From NCBI GenBank assembly GCA_021442155.1, contig CM038232.1, forward strand, positions 58,249,436 to 58,313,435: a stretch of DNA of 64,000 bases. Direction: 5' to 3'. Below are positions 1 to 10,430 of the stretch, one piece after another. Every line of letters starts with the position of its first letter. The first letter of the stretch is position 1. The notes under the pieces were generated by a model that did no database searches, was not told the origin of the DNA, and saw nothing but the letters and a program-made list of their open reading frames with translations. Position numbers and translations under genes: made by a program. The DNA is from Cymbidium sinense (taxonomy: Eukaryota; Streptophyta; Magnoliopsida; Asparagales; Orchidaceae).

Positions 1-1028
1 CATCATGGATGTAGGCATATTTGTCCTTAGCCTTGGTCCAAAATAAATGTGTCAAAATGATCCAAAAACATGTAAAATTTTAGCATTAGACAAAATCATA
101 TTTGCATACCAAACATTATCTAGCCTCTTATGGAGTGTGTTTAGGATTCCGGCTTTCTTCTTAATTAAATAACAACCTAACTCTCTTTTATCTACATAAG
201 ATCGACCTACATAGTTTTAAAGAATAGGTGGTGCTAGTTGGTAGCCACTCTAGATGGTTGTAAGTTCTAAAGAGTTAGGATGTGTCACACTCTCTTATAT
301 AGGTGAACCACCATATCCCATTCTCCCTGATTAGATTTTAAGTAGTGCTTCTAGCCTGTGCTAAAAAATTTTAGACTTAAGTTCTAAGATAGCTTATTTC
401 TCTTTTACTACGAGTATAACTTTTCATCTCTTAGGCATTCCCACAACTTTGTGTTGTTGGGACATAAGTCCTAGCATTCTAATAAAATTTTAACTTAAAC
501 AAAAATAAATCCTCCTCTTCAAAAATATAAAGCCTCATCATACGATAAATTGGAGTATTCACTAGGCTTCCTAGTATCCTGCATACACTTAACTTATCCT
601 CCTATGGAATTCATTAATAAGTCTTCCCATTTGAACTCTTCCAAGTTGATTTTCAAAAATAATAAATCCTTTAACAATTTAGCCTTGAAATCTTTTGAGA
701 TATTTATTGACTACTTTAATCAAGAGTGTTCTTAGATATTTCCCATTTCCTAGGCTATAATTAACTATGGAAGCTTGCTTCCATAGGGAACTAAAGAACC
801 CAACCTAAAATAAACCTCGCTCTACTTTATCTATTTGAAGCAGGGAACAATTTGGTATATATTAAGACCAATTTTCCTTAAGAGTCCTTATTAGGTGATT
901 AAGTACATTACAGGGTGATGTTTTCTTTCGAGATAGTACATCATACGTTAATGTCATAGTCGATCACTTCAAAAAGTACCTCCTAAAATTTGCATGGTGT
1001 CCCTATGACTCAAAATTAAAACACCACA
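1..1028 (+). mobile_element. Tat/Ogre giant LTR, 3'-terminal part (copy A6)
   Basis: This is the last ~1 kb of the same long LTR seen at 8911, 24306 and 34064, here in the opposite orientation. Its right end reads GGTGTCC...AAAACACCACA, the reverse complement of the TGTGGTGTTT start seen at 34064. It ends abruptly at 1028 against copia-type sequence, so it was inserted into the element that follows; the five bases after it (ttgat) would be one side of the target duplication, the other side lying outside the window. It carries the conserved CTTG hairpin at 765-786. A solo LTR and a 3' LTR cannot be told apart. Confidence 0.8.
765..786 (+). other. Conserved LTR hairpin with CTTG loop (copy A6)
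   Basis: Arms CTATGGAAG and CTTCCATAG pair perfectly over 9 bp around a CTTG loop. It lies 243-264 nt before the LTR 3' end. A matching hairpin sits at a similar place in the other LTR copies of the window. Confidence 0.8.
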
Positions 1029-1473
1029 TTGATGTCATGTAGTATCCTTTAACAAAAAGTGTTGCAACAAGAAAAAATAAAGGGTCATTTGGAAATAGTT
1101 AATGACACACATATTATACTATCTTTGCCTAGGTGTTCTAAATTTACTTAGTTTTAAAGGATAAGTGTTGAGAATCATTTAGGAAAATTAACTTGATTTC
1201 AAACTCATAAGTTTTCACTAGTATTTCATTTGCTCATCTTTTTTGACCCTTTTTGATGTGTCAAAAGGGGGAGAAAAGCTTAGTGAGTTTGCATGTTCTT
1301 TGCATCTTTTTCCATGTCTTGCATGTGTTTGCAATTTTTTTTTTTTTGCATATTTTTCTATTTTGGTTTGCAATTAAGTAAAAATTAAGGGGGGAGCTAC
1401 TTCATTATGTTCTTTACTTGTTATATTCCCTCAGCTCAACCATTAATGTTGGCCACCATCAAAAGGGGGAGAT
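1029..1473 (+). mobile_element. Ty1/copia SIRE-like element, 3' internal end with polypurine tract
   Basis: The stretch holds no readable protein but has two purine-rich tracts (1262-1278 and 1461-1473), each with the core AAAAGGGGGAGA. This pair is typical of the 3' untranslated end of SIRE/Maximus-lineage copia elements, where the second tract primes plus-strand synthesis and directly abuts the 3' LTR. The upstream coding part is not visible because LTR copy A6 interrupts it at 1028. The lineage call is by motif only. Confidence 0.65.
1461..1473 (+). promoter_or_regulatory. Polypurine tract of SIRE-like element
   Basis: AAAAGGGGGAGAT lies immediately before the TGTTTG that opens the LTR. 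Position and composition match the plus-strand primer of copia elements. Confidence 0.7.
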
Positions 1474-2994
1474 TGTTTGCCTCATGAGCTATCACTCCAT
1501 ATTCTATGTTTTGATGATAAAAAATATTTATGGTTGAACAATGGCTTTCCACTGATAAGTTGTGTATGCAGACTGTGTTAGAACTTTATTATTGGTATCA
1601 AATTTGAGAAGCAAAGTAAAGAATTCACCATGAAAGAACAAACTATCGCAAACTATTGAAAAACTTAATCGAGAATCCAAAAAGATAATAAATGATGAAC
1701 AATTATTTCCAGCTAGATTAAAGTCAAGTGCAAAATATTGCAAGGTAATTTCTAGTATTTGTATTTTATTCATGTATTTAGTATGTGAATTATAAATGGA
1801 AACCAAGCACACACACACACACTTGAAGAACATAAAAATTAAATTTTTTTAAGAAAATAATATTATACCATCTATATCATATTGTCTTATTATCCAATTT
1901 TATAAATTATTTCAGTCACCAAAATTAAGTCAGTTAAGATTTTAAATTACCAAAAATGTAATAATCATATAGTACAATCTGAATCATACTTTAAGATTAT
2001 TCATTTGTGTTAAATTTCTAGCTAACTTAAATAAATAGATTAAGCCCAAAAATTTGCCAAATTAAGCTGATTGTACAAGATGATTTGGTTCATACTCTAT
2101 GGTTTATGTTTGTTAACTTTTATAGCTATTAGGATTAATTTAGGTAATTACCAAATTAACTGATCATATTGTACAATCCTAATTTGTTAAATTACCTAAT
2201 TAAGGTCTTGAATTTCACGAAAATGATTTTTAAGAATTTTTCTTAAAATTAATTCATATTGTACAATTGGCTTTTACACGATGAACAAATAAAGAGCTGA
2301 ATTTTTTATTTATACTATTTATACAATATGATTTGTAATCATATGGTTTGAATAGTTGTAACTATTTGGGACAACCTAATCGTCTTGGGCATTAACTCTA
2401 AAAAATTGACCTAATCATACAATATGATGATAAATCATAAAATAGTATTTGATCGACTTCATTAAAAATAAATTTAATAAATTTTTATTTAGCTTCCTTC
2501 CTATAAGTACCCTCCTTGGGGAGTGTAAACCAATTAATCTTGAATATCAAAAATTATAAGGACAGTTTGGGAAGAGATCATTACTTAGGAGAAAGGTGGG
2601 GAGATCTCTTTCATCATTTTTTCTAATGAGTCTTTGTCAGTAAGGTTTCCCTTGGTTGTTATTTCTCATTCACCTTGCCTTGAGTCTTATGTTTTTTACT
2701 TGAGATATTATTCTTTGTTGAGAGAACTTCTGTAATCTTAGTTTTCTCTGAGAGATTTCCTTTTGTACATCTTTTGAAAGAGTGGTGTCCATCTTGCCTT
2801 GAAAGATAAGGGGAGTGGGTGTAGGGTTTCTCCATTACCCATGAAGGAGAGAGGCTTCTCCAATGTAGTGAGTTATGTTGAAGGAGAGTTAGTGGATTTT
2901 GGAGGAGATCTATAGAGTGAAAGTTAGTCAGTTGATTGAACCATTGTAAATATTATGTCCCACTTTTTCTTTCTTTTCATTTCTTTTGTTTACA
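1474..2994 (+). mobile_element. SIRE-like Ty1/copia 3' LTR
   Basis: The LTR starts TGTTTGCCTC directly after the polypurine tract and has TTTTGATGAT about 40 bp in, a signature of SIRE-type LTR starts. It ends near TTTGTTTACA, after a pyrimidine-rich stretch, just before the satellite. Length is about 1.5 kb. The 101-codon minus-strand ORF at 1528-1833 inside it is taken as chance. The right end is placed by the TG...CA rule and the change of sequence type; no target duplication was confirmed. Confidence 0.65.
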
Positions 2995-3005
2995 TCTCCT
3001 TTGCT

Positions 3006-3704
3006 TAGCAACTCAAAGACCAGCACTCCATGCGATTGGTGATTATAGTACAAGACCGACAGCTTGTGAGGTCAGCAACTCAACTAAAAAAAATACTAAC
3101 TCTCTTAGTTGGCAACTCGAAGACCAACACTCCATGTGGTTGGCGACTATAGTGCAAGACAAACATCTATGAGATCGATAACTCAGCTCAAACAGACCAA
3201 CTCTCTTAGTTGGCAACTTAATGACTAACATTATGTATAGTTGGAACTATAGCATAAGGTTGGCACCACGTGAGGTTGATAACTTAATGCAAAAAGATCA
3301 ACGATCCTAGTTGGTAACACAAAGACCAACACTCCATGTGGTTGGTGACAATAGTGTAAGACTGACATCCCATGAGGTGCAACTCAACTAAAAAAAAATC
3401 AACTATCCTAGTTGGCAACTTAAATACCAACAATCCATGGGGTTGGTGACTACTACGTAAGATCGACACCCCATAAGGTTAGCAACTCAATTCAAAATGA
3501 TCAACTGTCCTAGTTGGCAACTTAAAGACCAACACTTCATGTAGTTACAAATTATAGTGTAAGACCAACACCCCGTGAGGTTGGAAACTCAAGTAAAAAA
3601 GACCAAGTATCCTAGTTGTTCAGAGACTAATTTCCATGTAGTTGGCGACTATAGGTAAGGCAGACAACTTATAAAGTAAGTAATCCAACTAAAAAAGATT
3701 TTTA
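3006..3704 (+). repeat. 102-bp satellite array, left part (about 7 units)
   Basis: The unit recurs with start-to-start spacing of 104, ~101, 102, 101, 102 and ~97 bp, measured on the CACTCCATG core. Units contain GTTGGCGACTATAGTG, GACCGACACCCCATGAGG and AACTCAACT blocks and are diverged from each other. The array is cut at about 3704 by an LTR and resumes at 6300. A decayed unit of the same sequence lies behind the integrase of element A (18998-19075, minus), so the array is read here as part of the 3' UTR of Tat element E. Short ORFs on both strands are by-products of the repeat. Confidence 0.85.
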
Positions 3705-6299
3705 TGTGGTTCATCCAAACCTCAAAACTGGCCTACATCCATGCCTAGCCACCCAGGCTAGGAATTCACTAAAAAACATTGAGATTATAACAAATCTTTT
3801 ATACTCTCCTTCACGGAAAAGTATAACCCAACATGTACTCTCCTTAATCGGCAAGTATAACCCAACATGTACTTTTCTTAATAGGCAAGTACAACCCAAC
3901 AAAAGATTAAGAAGGAAGAGTATGAAAGTATTTTACTTTCAATTTAAAATAATTTTTCTCAAAACCCAACTACAATAATATTAAGGCAATTGAAAAAAAA
4001 ATGTAAGAAAGATAGGTCACTTTAATTTATGTTTAAATTTCAATGTAATGATTACGCTTGAAAGATGTATATGATGTGAAATAAACTTTAAAAAGATTTG
4101 AAAAGAAAGTAATAACTTGAAATAAAAGTGATTTAATTAAAGATTTAAAATGTAAGGTAATGATGATTTAAAAACTTTACTAATCAACTGATTATAAAGA
4201 GACTTGAGTTTAAGAAGTATCACATATATATGCAAAGTAAAAGCACATAAGCTCAAATAAATTCTCTTTTTAAAGAAATTATTATTTATGGAAAATATGA
4301 GATAATTTAGAAGTAATAAAACTTGTTACTCATAAGTGTTTTATATGAATAATCAAAAAGACAATAATCTCTTTTTAGAACATGTAGGAGTAATAAAGAG
4401 AAAAAAAAACTTGCAATAACAAACATTGATAAATCAACAACAAAGCTTTCGGCCAACTTGAGAGTGTATAGAAATAGATAAGTTAATAATAAAACAAATT
4501 TACCAAATGCATAAAAACTAAGGCCAAGAAGAAGAACAAGGTCACTGTGTATGTAAAATCACAAACTAGAATGAAATCACCTTGTTAGGCTTTCAACCAT
4601 AAGGAAATCCACCAAACCTCCAAGATCTTTTGTGCAAACTTGAACTTGAAGGAAGGAAGAAGAGGAATGTTGAAGAGGTTAGCACTTGATTCATCAAGAG
4701 AAATCTCCAAGGGAAAACTTTTTGCAAGGGTTCGACCAAGAGGAGAAAATTCAAGAAGATGTTAACCTTAGTCTCAAGAGAAACATATATAGGATAAGAA
4801 GTTAATAGGGTTAGCCAAATTAAAAGAAATAGGATGGAAAGAAAACTTGGAATTAATTAAACACAAATCAAATAAAATTTGAAGAAATTTGAGGGGTGAT
4901 GGGTTCGGCCAAGGCAAAGGGAGGAAAGAAACCTATTTAGTAAGAAATATTGATTTGAATTGATCAATTTGAAATTAAATTTGCATGAGAGAGATTTCAG
5001 CCAAGGCATGGAAGAGGGAAGTCCAAAGGGTAAGTAGTTCAATTTAATCAATTGAATTTAATTAAGAGAAGAAATTCAGCCAATTATCGTTCTTTGAAAC
5101 ATTTAAAACTTTGTTTAGATGGGTTAGCATGATAAGATTGGCCAAAGAGTTTCTTAGATGGAATATAATTAGAATTCAATGCAATATCATCGTATATTTA
5201 ATCAATTAAAACTGATTGAATGAAAGAAGGAAAGATATTATTCTAGAGCCTTTTAAATTAAATCCAATGGAATTTGAAAATTTCGGCCAAGCAACATTCC
5301 TAAAATAGATTAGATTTATTTTAATGTGCTTAATTCAATCTAAATGATGATGGATCAAATCTTAGGAGAGTTTAAATTGAATTTCATTAAGAGATTAATT
5401 TGAATTTTAATAAAGATATGGTTGGCCAAAGGAGGTTTCCAAAAATAGAATTTATATAAAAGGAAAGAAGATAATTCCCTAGCTTATTTTACTTGAATTT
5501 AAATTAAGTCAAATTAATTCAAATTAATTCAAATTAAATCAACTAGATTATCATATGATCAGCCACATAACATTCCATAAAGAGGGAGTTCAAATTTGCA
5601 TATGTAATCAAAGGAATATTCAATTTGAATTCAAAAATAAATCTAATTAAATATTCAAATAAATAAAATTTTCAATTTAGAAAAATATGGGTTAATTATA
5701 AAAATAATATGAATAACTCTCACATAATTTATTTAGGAAATAATCATGAAAAAAATTGGCCAAAAAGATTTTGGATGAAAAATAAGATAGGAGAGAGAAA
5801 ACTAGGATAATATGAGAGAAAAATAATACATAGAATAATTTAAGGATGATTAGATTCTATCAATGTAACAAATAGATAATGAATATATTTTAGCATGAAA
5901 ATAGTTTAATGAAATGTGAACTTAATTTAAATTGCATGAAAGCATAAAAAATGTAACATGGTTTTGCATTTAGTTCACATTATCCACAAATGAATAATTT
6001 TAAAAGAATAATTATAAATATGAAATATAGTGTTTATGGATAATTTAAAATGAATTGTTTTAAAAAGTCTGAATAATAAATTTGTTTAGTGAGCATTTCA
6101 TTTTCCTTAATATAGTTATTCTTAAAAAAATTTCTACCTAGTCCATGTCCAAAAGCTTTAACATTCTGATATGACTGAAGATCTAGGAGATGAATAAATG
6201 TTCCTACACATTTAAATTTAATTTGATTAATAGCATTTGAACACGTGTTTGTTATCATCAAAATCAATCTCATATAAGATGGGGCTCATGAACTCAACA
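3705..6299 (-). mobile_element. SIRE-like Ty1/copia LTR inserted in the satellite
   Basis: On the minus strand it begins TGTTGAGTTCATGAG, followed within 40 bp by GATTTTGATGATAACAAA, the usual start of SIRE/Maximus LTRs. Near its other end it has a TGGATGAACCACATAAAAA block, also typical of the 3' part of such LTRs. The satellite breaks off after 'ctaaaaaag' on the left and resumes with 'cctagttgg' on the right, so it is an insertion. No clear 5-bp duplication is seen and the last bases of the LTR may be lost. The 79-codon minus ORF at 6034-6273 lies inside the LTR and is not taken as a gene. Confidence 0.7.
3821..3900. repeat. 34-bp tandem repeat inside the LTR
   Basis: GTATAACCCAACATGTACT begins at 3821 and again at 3855, and a partial third unit starts at 3889, giving a 34-bp period. 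The linking sequence is CTCCTTAATCGGCAA. Confidence 0.7.
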
Positions 6300-6600
6300 T
6301 CACCTAGTTGGAAACTCAAAATAAACACTCTGTATAATTAGTGACTATAGTGTAAGACTGACAAACCATTAGGTCAGCAACTAAACTCAAAAAAGACTAA
6401 ATATCCTAGTTGGCAACATAAAGATCAACACTTCATGTGGTTGACGATTACAACCTAAAACTGACACCCCATGAGGTCTATGAATAAACTCTAAAAAGAC
6501 CAACTCTCTCAGTTGATGGAAAAAGAACAATTGGCAAGTCAAGGTTAAGTCTCTTAGATGGTGACTAAAGTGTATTGTGACATCCCACGAAATTGATCAA
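6300..6600 (+). repeat. 102-bp satellite array, right part (about 3 units)
   Basis: After the LTR insertion the same unit continues in the same orientation, with CTAGTTGGCAAC, ACTTCATGTGGTTG and CTGACACCCCATGAGG blocks. Decay is stronger toward the right end. Confidence 0.75.
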
Positions 6601-6604
6601 TTCA

Positions 6605-7120
6605 TATAGAGGTATGCCTAACTCATTATACTAATGTGAGTACTGAGGGGAGGTTTTCATAATTAATTAGGGACTTAAAACATTCTAAGTCATGAGCAAT
6701 GTTATTTACACATCATCAAATGGGTATCATTCCAAAAAATATACACAAACTCACTATACTAACATGACTAGCTAGAGAAGTTTCTCTTCATTAATCAATA
6801 ACTTAAAACATTCTAAGTCATGAGAAAAGTTATTTTTATATCAACAAGAAAGTATCACTCCAATGATTATAATCAAACTCACTATGCTACATGACTGCCC
6901 AGAAAAGGTTATCTTAATTAATAAGTGACTTAAAATATTATAAGTCATGAGCAAAGTTATTTGAATATCAACAAGCAAGTGCCAATCTAACAAGTATATG
7001 AAAACTAACTAGACTGTCATGACTACCTAAGAAGGGTTCCCTCAATTGATGAATCAAAATATTCTAAGTCATAAGTGGAGGTATTCATGCATCAACAAGA
7101 GAGTATCAGGTAAACAAGCA
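6605..7120. repeat. 127-bp tandem array (4 units)
   Basis: The block ACTTAAAACATTCTAAGTCATGAG recurs near 6681, 6809, 6936 and 7060, giving periods of 128, 127 and 124 bp. Each unit also carries AACTCACTATACTAACATGACT and ATCAACAAG blocks. The unit is unrelated to the adjoining 102-bp satellite. It sits between that satellite and the antisense ORF, inside the presumed 3' region of element E. Confidence 0.8.
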
Positions 7121-7244
7121 AACAAAATTGTATTTAATCATGATTTCATTTTATAAAGTAAAACTTTTACAATGAAGTGAGTAAGGTACATACATTCCAA
7201 ACACAAAAAACACATATGGAAAAAATGAAGAGAACAAGGATGTA

Positions 7245-8130
7245 TCAAATCATGTTATCCTTGTCATCATAGTCATCAGAGTTTGGGAGTGGAAGCACAT
7301 TAGAGAAATCTATAATATTGGCATCCAAATGGCCATGCTTCACCAATCAGGCGATAATGAAGTTTCATCACCTTTGAACTTCTACTGTAGAAGCTCGTGG
7401 TACTCATCAAAATCAAGCAACCTAGTGAACTTGACTTCTATTTCTTTTTGAAACTCCTTGGTGAAATAAGAGAGTTCTTTCTCCAACTCACTTTTCACCT
7501 CAACAAGGTGAGTAATCTCCAAAGTTGCCTTCTCTTTTTTCTATTCTTAGCTTGCCACCACAGCTAGAAGGCCTTATGCTTGGCTAGAAGAGATGTCAAT
7601 TTTTCTTCATTCTGTTAGCTTGAACTTATTGGTGTTAGCCCCCTTTTTCTTCTCATAGAACTTTTGACAAATGCCTCAGCTTGATTACCACTCTATTTCT
7701 TGAGTGGTCATAACAATATAAGGCAAGCAAGCATTAGGAACATCATCCAAAAGGTTTTGAAACCCTTCAAAAAAATGGACGTCCTCTTCTCACAAGAATA
7801 AAATGAAGGTGGTGATACTCACTATCAAGTTGGGGAGAATCTGAGCAAGCATTACTCAAAAAAACTCTAGAATATCCCCCACTCATGGGAGAGAGAAATC
7901 CTAAACTTATTCCTGAATAGGGTGAGTGGGATGCACAACACATGCATTCTAATCAAGTTGAGGCACTCACTACTCTTGACCACCTACATAATATAGTTAG
8001 GGTTACTATTATAGTAGCTATAGAATACTGAGTTTGATGATGAAGGGTCCAATTCTATGATCTCTTTGATTTTAACTTGATAGAAAGTTGAAACAACCTT
8101 CTTCAACAAATCCATTGTTGCTTGCATCGA
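7245..8130 (-). pseudogene. Antisense coiled-coil ORF of Tat element E (decayed)
   Basis: Read on the minus strand with frame changes, this encodes a charged, heptad-rich segment (EVKSELEKELSYFTKE near 7455-7505) and a C-terminus ending SDDYDDKDNMI before a TGA at 7245-7247. Both align with the ORF at 17520-18652 (EEKRELEEELSPCTKE and LDFSNIVTLSNIDD). Some Tat elements, such as Grande, carry an extra ORF of unknown function on the strand opposite gag-pol between integrase and the 3' LTR. This one is opposite to the inferred plus orientation of E, as expected. The N-terminal part is not resolved; stops and frameshifts are frequent. Its cellular role is unknown. Confidence 0.6.
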
Positions 8131-8910
8131 GTTCTACTAGCGAAGAAGAAGTTCAGTTAATTCATGTTAGAGAAACAATAAAGTCTTAACTACTCCTAGT
8201 AAGAAAGAATTTATAGATGTGGTAAGAAAGGAATGATAACATAGATGTCACATTAAGAATTAAGTGAAGAAATGATTACTCAAATCCTAAGAATATCTCA
8301 AGCGATAAAAATTACTAAAAATAATTAATGTCCAATAGTATCACAAAACAAAATAGTGTTGGTGAGTTGACAAAGTACAAAAAAAAATTTATAAAATGGG
8401 TAAAAATATAAAAAACTCATTACAACCTTTATACATCATTTTTTAGAAATTATGGGGTTTAAGTGTTAGTCTTCAATGAGTTTGCCTTTCTCACAAATAT
8501 AATCAAATAAGAAATTCATGTTAGAGAAGAGAAGAAAAGTACTCTCCAACCAAATTGAGTTCTAAAGTAATGTTATCTTAGCTCTTGTGGTCACAAAGTT
8601 ACGCTGATACTCCACCTCCAAGGATTGCCAGTGCTTGACTCCAGCTCCAAGCCTGTTTGCAGCTTGCTTATGCCTCACTAGGATGAGTTAAAGACTTCTT
8701 TTAGGTGTGCCACCTATGCTAGTAGAGTAGCAACCTCATATGACTTTGCTACTCTTTCTCCATATCATCCCTTGGCTGATGAGTAGACTTGCCCTTCATG
8801 GACTTGTTGGTATTTCTCTGAGCAAGAGAAGGAAAACCAAATATAATCTCCCTGATGTCAATCAAAGTGAAACTAGTCATTATGATGGGAGGCTTGAGGG
8901 CCACATTGTG
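8131..8910. other. Unassigned remainder of element E 3' region
   Basis: No repeat unit or protein similarity is recognised. A 62-codon plus-strand ORF at 8740-8928 runs across the LTR junction at 8911 and is regarded as chance. The last five bases before the LTR (ttgtg) would be the target duplication of element A if its far end were known. Confidence 0.4.
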
Positions 8911-9145
8911 TGTAAAGAAAATTTATGACACTACATTAATTTTAAGAATACTTATTTAAGTAATCAAATGAATCATTAAGTGATAATTATTTTATCTCAC
9001 ATGATAAACATATTACCCTATAATAGATTTTGATTACTTAATAAGATCTCTTAAAGCTAATGGATCTTTGATATTCTAGAGATTTCTTCTCTGAACTATA
9101 AGGAAAAGTAGAACAAGGTTTATTTATTATATGGTTTATAATTTC

Positions 9146-9167
9146 CTATAAGGGCAAGCCCCTATTG
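9146..9167 (-). other. Conserved LTR hairpin with CTTG loop (copy A1)
   Basis: Read on the minus strand, arms ATAGGGG and CCCTTAT flank CTTG; all seven pairs form, one being G-T. It lies 235-256 nt before the LTR 3' end. Confidence 0.75.
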
Positions 9168-10221
9168 TTAATTACATCTTAGAAGTAAAAGAATTCCTCT
9201 TAAGAATACTCTTGATTAAAGAAACTGACATTTATCTCTATGGATTTTAAAGCTTGTATTAAAAGATATGTTAATTCAAAAATTCAATAGGTAACACTCT
9301 AAAGAGAAAGGGTTCTTCTCAGAAGCCAATCAAGAATAAGTAGAAAATGGTATTATATGCTAAAATTCCTAGTAAACATTTCAACTATTCTACTATTGGG
9401 CATTATATTTTTTAAAAATTGAAATTATTGAAATTATGAGTTTGACATTTTATTAAAAATCATAGACTTAGATCTAACACAAAACTATATAAATTCTTTG
9501 GAGTTAAAAAATTTATTCTAATATGATGCTTCAGAACCTAAGTATAAAAATGCTTTTGACTTAAGTTAGAGGCTCGACCTAGTCGTTGGGAATTATTGGT
9601 TCTTTTGTCACTTGAGAAAATGAATCTATCTCTAACTCTTCTTGACTTATAATCTGCTTAGAAGGGTTTCCAGCTAATACCACCTTAACAATTTTAAATC
9701 CATGAGTTAAGTCTTATGAAAGCAAGATGGTTGGGCCATTGTATTTAGGAAATGAAACTAATAACCTATACTTACTTCTTAACCCTATGATCATGATTGG
9801 TATGTTATGCCCCTAAATAATGTAATAATTTTTTATTTTTTATTTATTTTAACTCATAATTTTATTTAAGGCTTTGGGTATGCAATTTCATGCCTACATA
9901 AGATACATTTAGAAAAGAGTCATAGGCCAAATCAATATGAGAAGGCACACTTCCAAAGGAAGGGTCATCATTCTCATAAGTCATATACCCCCTTATGTGT
10001 AATGGGTGAAGCACCCAATTCAAGAATTATGAATAATATGCTCCTATGGTTCACAAAGTCTAGTTATTTCTAGTTGCTTTTAATGGTATGTCTAAGGCTT
10101 TAATTTTAGTGAGGTTATGAGTTTTTATTTTATGTTTGAGTTGTTTAAATTTAATGGGGTAAAAAAATTAGTTTTCCTAAGAGCATAATGTTTTTAGGCT
10201 TTATCATAGAATACAACAATC

Positions 10222-10224
<3 letters not shown>

Positions 10225-10294
<70 letters not shown>
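10225..10294. repeat. (AT)35 microsatellite
   Basis: An uninterrupted AT dinucleotide run of 70 bp. It is absent at the matching place in the other LTR copies, so it expanded in this one. Confidence 0.95.
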
Positions 10295-10298
<4 letters not shown>

Positions 10299-10423
10299 AG
10301 CATGCACTTTTATTATGCACCCTAAAATAAATCAAGCCAAATAAAATTAATAAAATGGGCTAGTGCAGTTGCGTTCCACTGTACACCGTGGAAGAAAAGA
10401 CATTGGGTAGCTAGGCTTTGCCC

Positions 10424-10430
10424 TTATATA
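10424..10430 (-). promoter_or_regulatory. TATA box of LTR A1
   Basis: The minus strand reads GGGCTATATAAGGGCA. It is 1.5 kb before the LTR 3' end; TATA-like sequence occurs at the same relative place in copies A3, A4 and A5, which also fixes LTR orientation. Confidence 0.6.

Noticed and set aside
1528..1833. 101-codon minus-strand ORF
   Set aside because: It lies within a copia LTR, is low in complexity and includes a CA-repeat-derived segment; no similarity is seen.
2936..3469. Overlapping short ORFs on both strands
   Set aside because: They are produced by the satellite unit and change with each repeat.
3006..3704. CRISPR-like spacing of repeats
   Set aside because: Units are 102 bp of continuous diverged tandem repeat without unique spacers, in a plant genome context.
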